From Lateolabrax maculatus (lineage: Eukaryota; Chordata; Actinopteri; Acropomatiformes; Lateolabracidae), in the NCBI GenBank assembly GCA_031216445.1, contig CM062201.1, positions 2,103,001 to 2,167,000 of the forward strand: 64,000 bases of DNA. The letters are read 5' to 3'. The notes beneath the pieces are model-generated. The model saw only the letters and a program-made list of their open reading frames with translations, was not told the DNA's origin and made no database searches. Numbering within the stretch: position 1 is the stretch's first letter; each line of letters opens with the position of its first letter. Positions 60,321 through 64,000 of this stretch are shown here, piece after piece. Both the position numbers and the translations under genes were made by a program.

Positions 60321-62557
60321 GTGAGTAGCGTCGTGTACGTGTCTCTCGACCTGCGCTGGAGTTTAGCCCTGCTCGGTGAAAGAGAGAGGAGTTAGCTCCC
60401 GCAAGACAAACTCCGATACAACTTAGTGAAGCGCTCATCTTTTGTTTTTTAACCAGCATGCTGGCTCGGCTAACTCTATAACGTCACCCATCGCCACACT
60501 AAGACGAGCCGGGGGTTTCGCTCGATATAAAGCCAGTGTAATACCGTGCAAACTTTTAAGCACTAAACCTAATTTCAGCCCTGCCGCCGAATTTGGTAAA
60601 GGCAGCCAGGTTAGCAGTCAAAGTTAGCCCCGGTGTGGTAATGACCCCGTCCCCCGTACACTTCGTCATTTCAGCCGAGCTACCATGAGCCGCGGTAGAA
60701 GTTTTCCCTTTATTTGGTGCCAACGAGACAAACATTTCCCAAATTTTCCCCTCAACACAGCGTAAAGGGTTTCATCAGAAAAAGTGCGGGGACTGAAGCT
60801 TCATTGCCGCTCCATGTTGAGGACCCCCACGATGGCAGATCAAATCCCGTACTGTCGATGCAAAGTCATCAGTTAGTCCTTTTGATCAGGACTTCCACTG
60901 CTCCTGTTTCTTGTGTACTGACATGGAGAACATCCAACGGTGGCAAAGGTTTTTAAACTCTCTGTTTGAGTGGAAGTGACACTACAACAGAGAAAAGACA
61001 ATTTTAAAGGAAAAGTCGCAAATGCTGTTACAATTATCAAAAGTAAAGTTACTCATTTGGAGGCATGGTCCTGTTGATGCAACCAAGTGTTTCCACTCCT
61101 TTCAGGTCTACATACTGGATGTACACTCAACATCTGGGAAACCATGTTTGTGCATTAATATCTTGACAAATATGGTTCCTGGCCTCACCAAACTTTGTAG
61201 GATGGAAGAGAAACACGTTTTCTGTTTGACAAAACCATTGAAAGCCCATGATGCATTCCATTTTGTTTTTAAGGCCCTGGATTTGGGGGGAAAAAAGCAA
61301 AATATTAGATATTGAGGGCACTTCAAACTCAAAATCTTGCACCAATATGGTATGTGCAATTGTTTCCTCTAAAATGTAGTTGGGCTGTAGGATTAGTCTG
61401 GTGATATTCTAGATTTTTCTTGTCAACAAATCTCAAGTGCAGAACCAAACCAGCAGGGGGTGTATCCACTAAACAGTGTTGTGTGTGTTGCCTGATATAT
61501 CATCTTCCTCTGTGCCATAGAGCTCCATTGTTGTCCAAAACTATTAAAAACACAACATCAGTGAGCCTCAGTGTCGCACTGGGTGACATGTTCTTTCATC
61601 ACCATTAACACACTGTAGTTTATTTTGACTCAGTCCCACATACAGTATCCTGCTGCCCCAAATACTTACTAGAGCACCACATGTGGATTAATCCGTCGCT
61701 GAAAATAGTCCCCAACAACTTAACTATTTCCTCCTGTTTGAGTAACATTTGTTAAAAACTACAGTGAGCAGCTGTTTTAAGAAATTACTGAGTGTTTTCC
61801 CCCAAAATGAAACTATACATCTGTGAACTGTTTTTTGAAAGATTTATGGATTAATTTGGAAGGGATGTGTAAAAAAAAAAAAAAAAACATGGATTTCTAA
61901 CATGTCATCATTAAGGGGCCCAAAGGGTGGCCATATTACAAACTTTTAATGCAGGTACTAATGCTATTCTATTGATTTATTTATAAAGTATCATTACTGT
62001 TTTTAAATGGTGTGTGTGTAACAAAGAGCATCTCCTTCCAACTGAGAGCACTGACAAGTTGATTTTTACTGAAATGAAAATTAGAGATTGCAATTGATTT
62101 ACTAAAATGTTTCACTCAGTATGAATCTTGGTCACAAAAAAGTAAATAAATAAATAATCCAAGGGATCTGTATCAAGATTGTGTATCAGATTTTTAAACC
62201 CTGAAATATCAATATCTAGCCTGGCATTGCCAGATTCATTTGCAAATGCAGACAACCAAACCCCTCAAATGATATTGTAACACTGACAATTTTTAAAATA
62301 TTAATATGATACACATATGCAAACAAATTTATTTTTATTTTTAACATTATTACCAATGTTTTATCTTCAGAGAGCACTAAAAATGGGTCCAAGTTCAAAA
62401 GTTGAGAGGTTTTAGTTGAGATATAGATAGATATATAATTAAATAGCCAATTTATTGCCAGTGTGACTTATGTTTTTGCTCTTATGTAGTTATTGTTACT
62501 TAAACTCAGCCCATCCTGCATGCATAAGCATGACACTTCTTGTTTCCTGTTTTGCAG
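60321..62557 (+). other. plagl2 first intron
   Basis: The first 400 bases stay CpG-rich and the rest is AT-rich. An A18 run lies at about 61870, and 62216-62252 is a terminus of the small transposon family seen at 52158-52340. It ends at a strong TTTCCTGTTTTGCAG acceptor. I searched it by eye for the missing N-terminal zinc fingers and found none. Confidence 0.45.
62216..62252 (+). repeat. Diverged terminus of the small transposon family
   Basis: CTAGCCTGGCATTGCCAGAT TCATTTGCAAAT differs at a few positions from the 32-bp block at 11155-11186. Confidence 0.45.
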
Positions 62558-62729
62558 GTCTGTAAAGAAGTTAAGCTGCCTCTGTGATTCTGCTGCTGTG
62601 ACTGTGGCGTTCAGGACTGCTGAATACTAAAATAGACTGCGGGCCGACACAAGAGCTCTTCTCAGGAAAAACACAGACCCAGTCAGAGCTACCAAAGCTC
62701 CTCATCACCGCAACCCTTTTGGGGTTGCT

Positions 62730-62897
62730 ATGGCAGCTGCTGTCACAGAGACCAAGTGCTGGACACAGGCTTGCCTCAGTAAGGCAGGACAGACCACTAG
62801 TCATTGCCGCAAGAGACCATCAAACAGTCAACAAACAGCACTTAGCATTAATTCTAGCACTCTAAGTCAACAATACAACCAGAGGTCTGTAGGCTGA
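62730..62897 (+). other. Upstream open reading frame, 55 codons
   Basis: It starts MAAAVTETKCWTQACLSK and ends before the plagl2 start, in a different frame from it. It has no recognisable domain. If it lies in the 5' UTR of the mature plagl2 mRNA it could dampen translation. Confidence 0.3.
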
Positions 62898-63004
62898 TGG
62901 TCAGCTCTCTGGAGAATCCTCATGAGTCTTGTCTGTGTCTGCTCAGGCTCTTGGCCAGAGTCCCTGTGCAGCGGCAGAGCTGGTACTGTTCCTTCTGTTA
63001 GACC

Positions 63005-64000
63005 ATGTTCCACCAGCAGGACCATCTGAAGAGCCAGCTGCAGGAGAGCCACCCAGCCAGCAGGCAGCTCTTCCACTGCCAGGAGTGTGGGAAGCAGTAC
63101 AACACCCAGCTGGGTTATAGACGCCACCTGGTGGCAGCCCACAGCGCTGCGGCAAGCCTGCCCTGCCCAGAGGGGGCACCTTCTCTGCTGGAGCATCTGG
63201 GCAGCCATATTGACAGGCCTCCACCGTCAGAGGGGAACACTAACACTTCTGTGCCAGTGAGAGAGAGGAAGTACTCGTGTGAGAGATGTGACCGCCGTTT
63301 TTATACTCGTAAGGATGTGCGGCGTCATGCTGTGGTGCACACTGGGCGACGTGACTTCCTGTGCCCACGCTGCGCACAGCGCTTTGGCCGCAGAGACCAC
63401 CTGACCCGCCACTTGAAGAAGAGCCATGCCCAGGAATCGGGGTTGATGCCACCCTGTACACCCAGCACTCCTGTGGCCACACCGACCCCTGCCTCCCAGT
63501 GCCCGGTGAAGGAGGAGCCTAGCCCTGTGACCTCTGATTTGGGCTCCGTCTCCAAGGAGCCCATTGAGACTTACTCCAGGGACATGTACAATTCCTACCC
63601 CATGGCCAATCCTGTCCCTGGGCTGGGCCACCCCCATGGCCTCATGCAGGGCTCCTTGTCCTCTGGCATGGGTGTGGGTCGTCACATGCCCCCCCAGTCT
63701 TCTCACCCACACCACCATCACCTGCAGCCCCCGGCGGCTCCGCAGCAGCAGCCCTACAGCAACATGGCCAGGTACCAGCACGGATCTACCTCATATCCTC
63801 GCGCTGACGTGGACAGTTTTCTGCTGGACCTGCAAAGCGCCCCCCCACCTCACCTGAGTGTGGCCAACTCCTCTACCTCTACTTCTGCCTCCCCTCAGAG
63901 GGAGGCGCTGGGTGAAGGGGTGGGTGCTGCCGGCGACCCCCACCTGCTGTCTAGGAGCCCAGCAATCTCCTCAACTGAGCTGTCCTGCACCACTAACATG
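63005..64000 (+). CDS. plagl2: PLAG-family zinc-finger factor PLAGL2, 3' end beyond the window
   Basis: PLAG proteins are C2H2 zinc-finger transcription activators. The frame is open from the ATG at 63005 to the window edge (332 codons). It begins in the second half of PLAG finger 3 (MFHQQDHLKSQLQESH). Finger 4 follows (FHCQECGKQYNTQLGYRRHL), then a degenerate finger 5 that has lost one cysteine (LPCPEGAPSLLEHLGSH), and intact fingers 6 (YSCERCDRRFYTRKDVRRH, about 91-112) and 7 (FLCPRCAQRFGRRDHLTRH). After them come CPVKEEPSPV, a His/Pro-rich stretch and DVDSFLLDLQSA, which matches the PLAGL2 motif before its activation region. The codon two before the ATG is TAG, preceded by a pyrimidine-rich stretch, so it may be a splice acceptor. 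Fingers 1-2 are not found upstream. The C-terminal motif and asxl1 linkage favour plagl2 over plag1 or plagx. Confidence 0.75.
   Translation, partial: MFHQQDHLKSQLQESHPASRQLFHCQECGKQYNTQLGYRRHLVAAHSAAASLPCPEGAPSLLEHLGSHIDRPPPSEGNTNTSVPVRERKYSCERCDRRFYTRKDVRRHAVVHTGRRDFLCPRCAQRFGRRDHLTRHLKKSHAQESGLMPPCTPSTPVATPTPASQCPVKEEPSPVTSDLGSVSKEPIETYSRDMYNSYPMANPVPGLGHPHGLMQGSLSSGMGVGRHMPPQSSHPHHHHLQPPAAPQQQPYSNMARYQHGSTSYPRADVDSFLLDLQSAPPPHLSVANSSTSTSASPQREALGEGVGAAGDPHLLSRSPAISSTELSCTTNM

Noticed and set aside
62730..62897. The MAAAVTETKCW frame as the N terminus of plagl2
   Set aside because: It ends in a stop before the zinc-finger frame, no donor gives an in-frame join to 63002, and it has no similarity to PLAG N-terminal fingers.

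Overview
This window reads as nuclear DNA of a teleost fish, probably a percomorph. Every gene is split by GT..AG introns and matches a vertebrate-specific family. The non-coding part is rich in dinucleotide microsatellites and in fish-type L2/CR1, Rex1 and I-clade LINE remnants, hAT- and Tc1-like elements, and promoter-proximal GCTAAC/GTTAGC palindromes. There are no prokaryotic features, no CRISPR array and no tRNA or rRNA gene that I can support.

Layout, left to right. (1) 30-1258, minus: the 5' part of an organic solute transporter alpha-like gene (slc51a-like); the rest lies beyond the left edge. (2) 3717-16176, minus: a complete porcn gene (Porcupine, the Wnt O-palmitoleoyltransferase), 12 coding exons that join in frame to 451 residues, with a non-coding first exon near 17.3 kb. 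(3) 17.4-20.1 kb: spacer with an I-clade LINE remnant carrying an RNase H domain and a Tc1-like element. (4) 20.1-37.0 kb, plus: a complete myt1 gene (seven-C2HC-finger neural transcription factor), 21 coding exons joining to 1189 residues. (5) 38198-57300, minus: a complete asxl1 gene (PR-DUB cofactor), 11 coding exons joining to 1583 residues; its fourth intron holds two L2 copies. (6) 57.5-60.15 kb: spacer with CR1-like and Rex1 remnants. (7) 60.2 kb to the right edge, plus: plagl2, open at its 3' end.

All exon boundaries were placed by eye from splice consensus, reading phase and family resemblance. For porcn, myt1 and asxl1 the phase closes exactly from the start codon to the stop codon, which is a strong internal check. 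The genes are not an operon and share no obvious pathway. myt1 and asxl1 are convergent, while porcn/myt1 and asxl1/plagl2 are divergent. asxl1 next to plagl2 recalls human chromosome 20q11.

The points most worth a second look are: a plagl2 whose recognisable reading frame begins in the middle of a zinc finger, at a TAG that could be a splice acceptor; several splice sites in porcn and asxl1 that abut long GT/CA repeats; a GGA-coded poly-glycine run in asxl1 placed like the human leukaemia hotspot; two near-identical inverted L2 copies about 39 kb apart around myt1; and an exact inverted repeat shared by two distant loci that marks a small transposon family. I did not find a convincing wholly new biological system.
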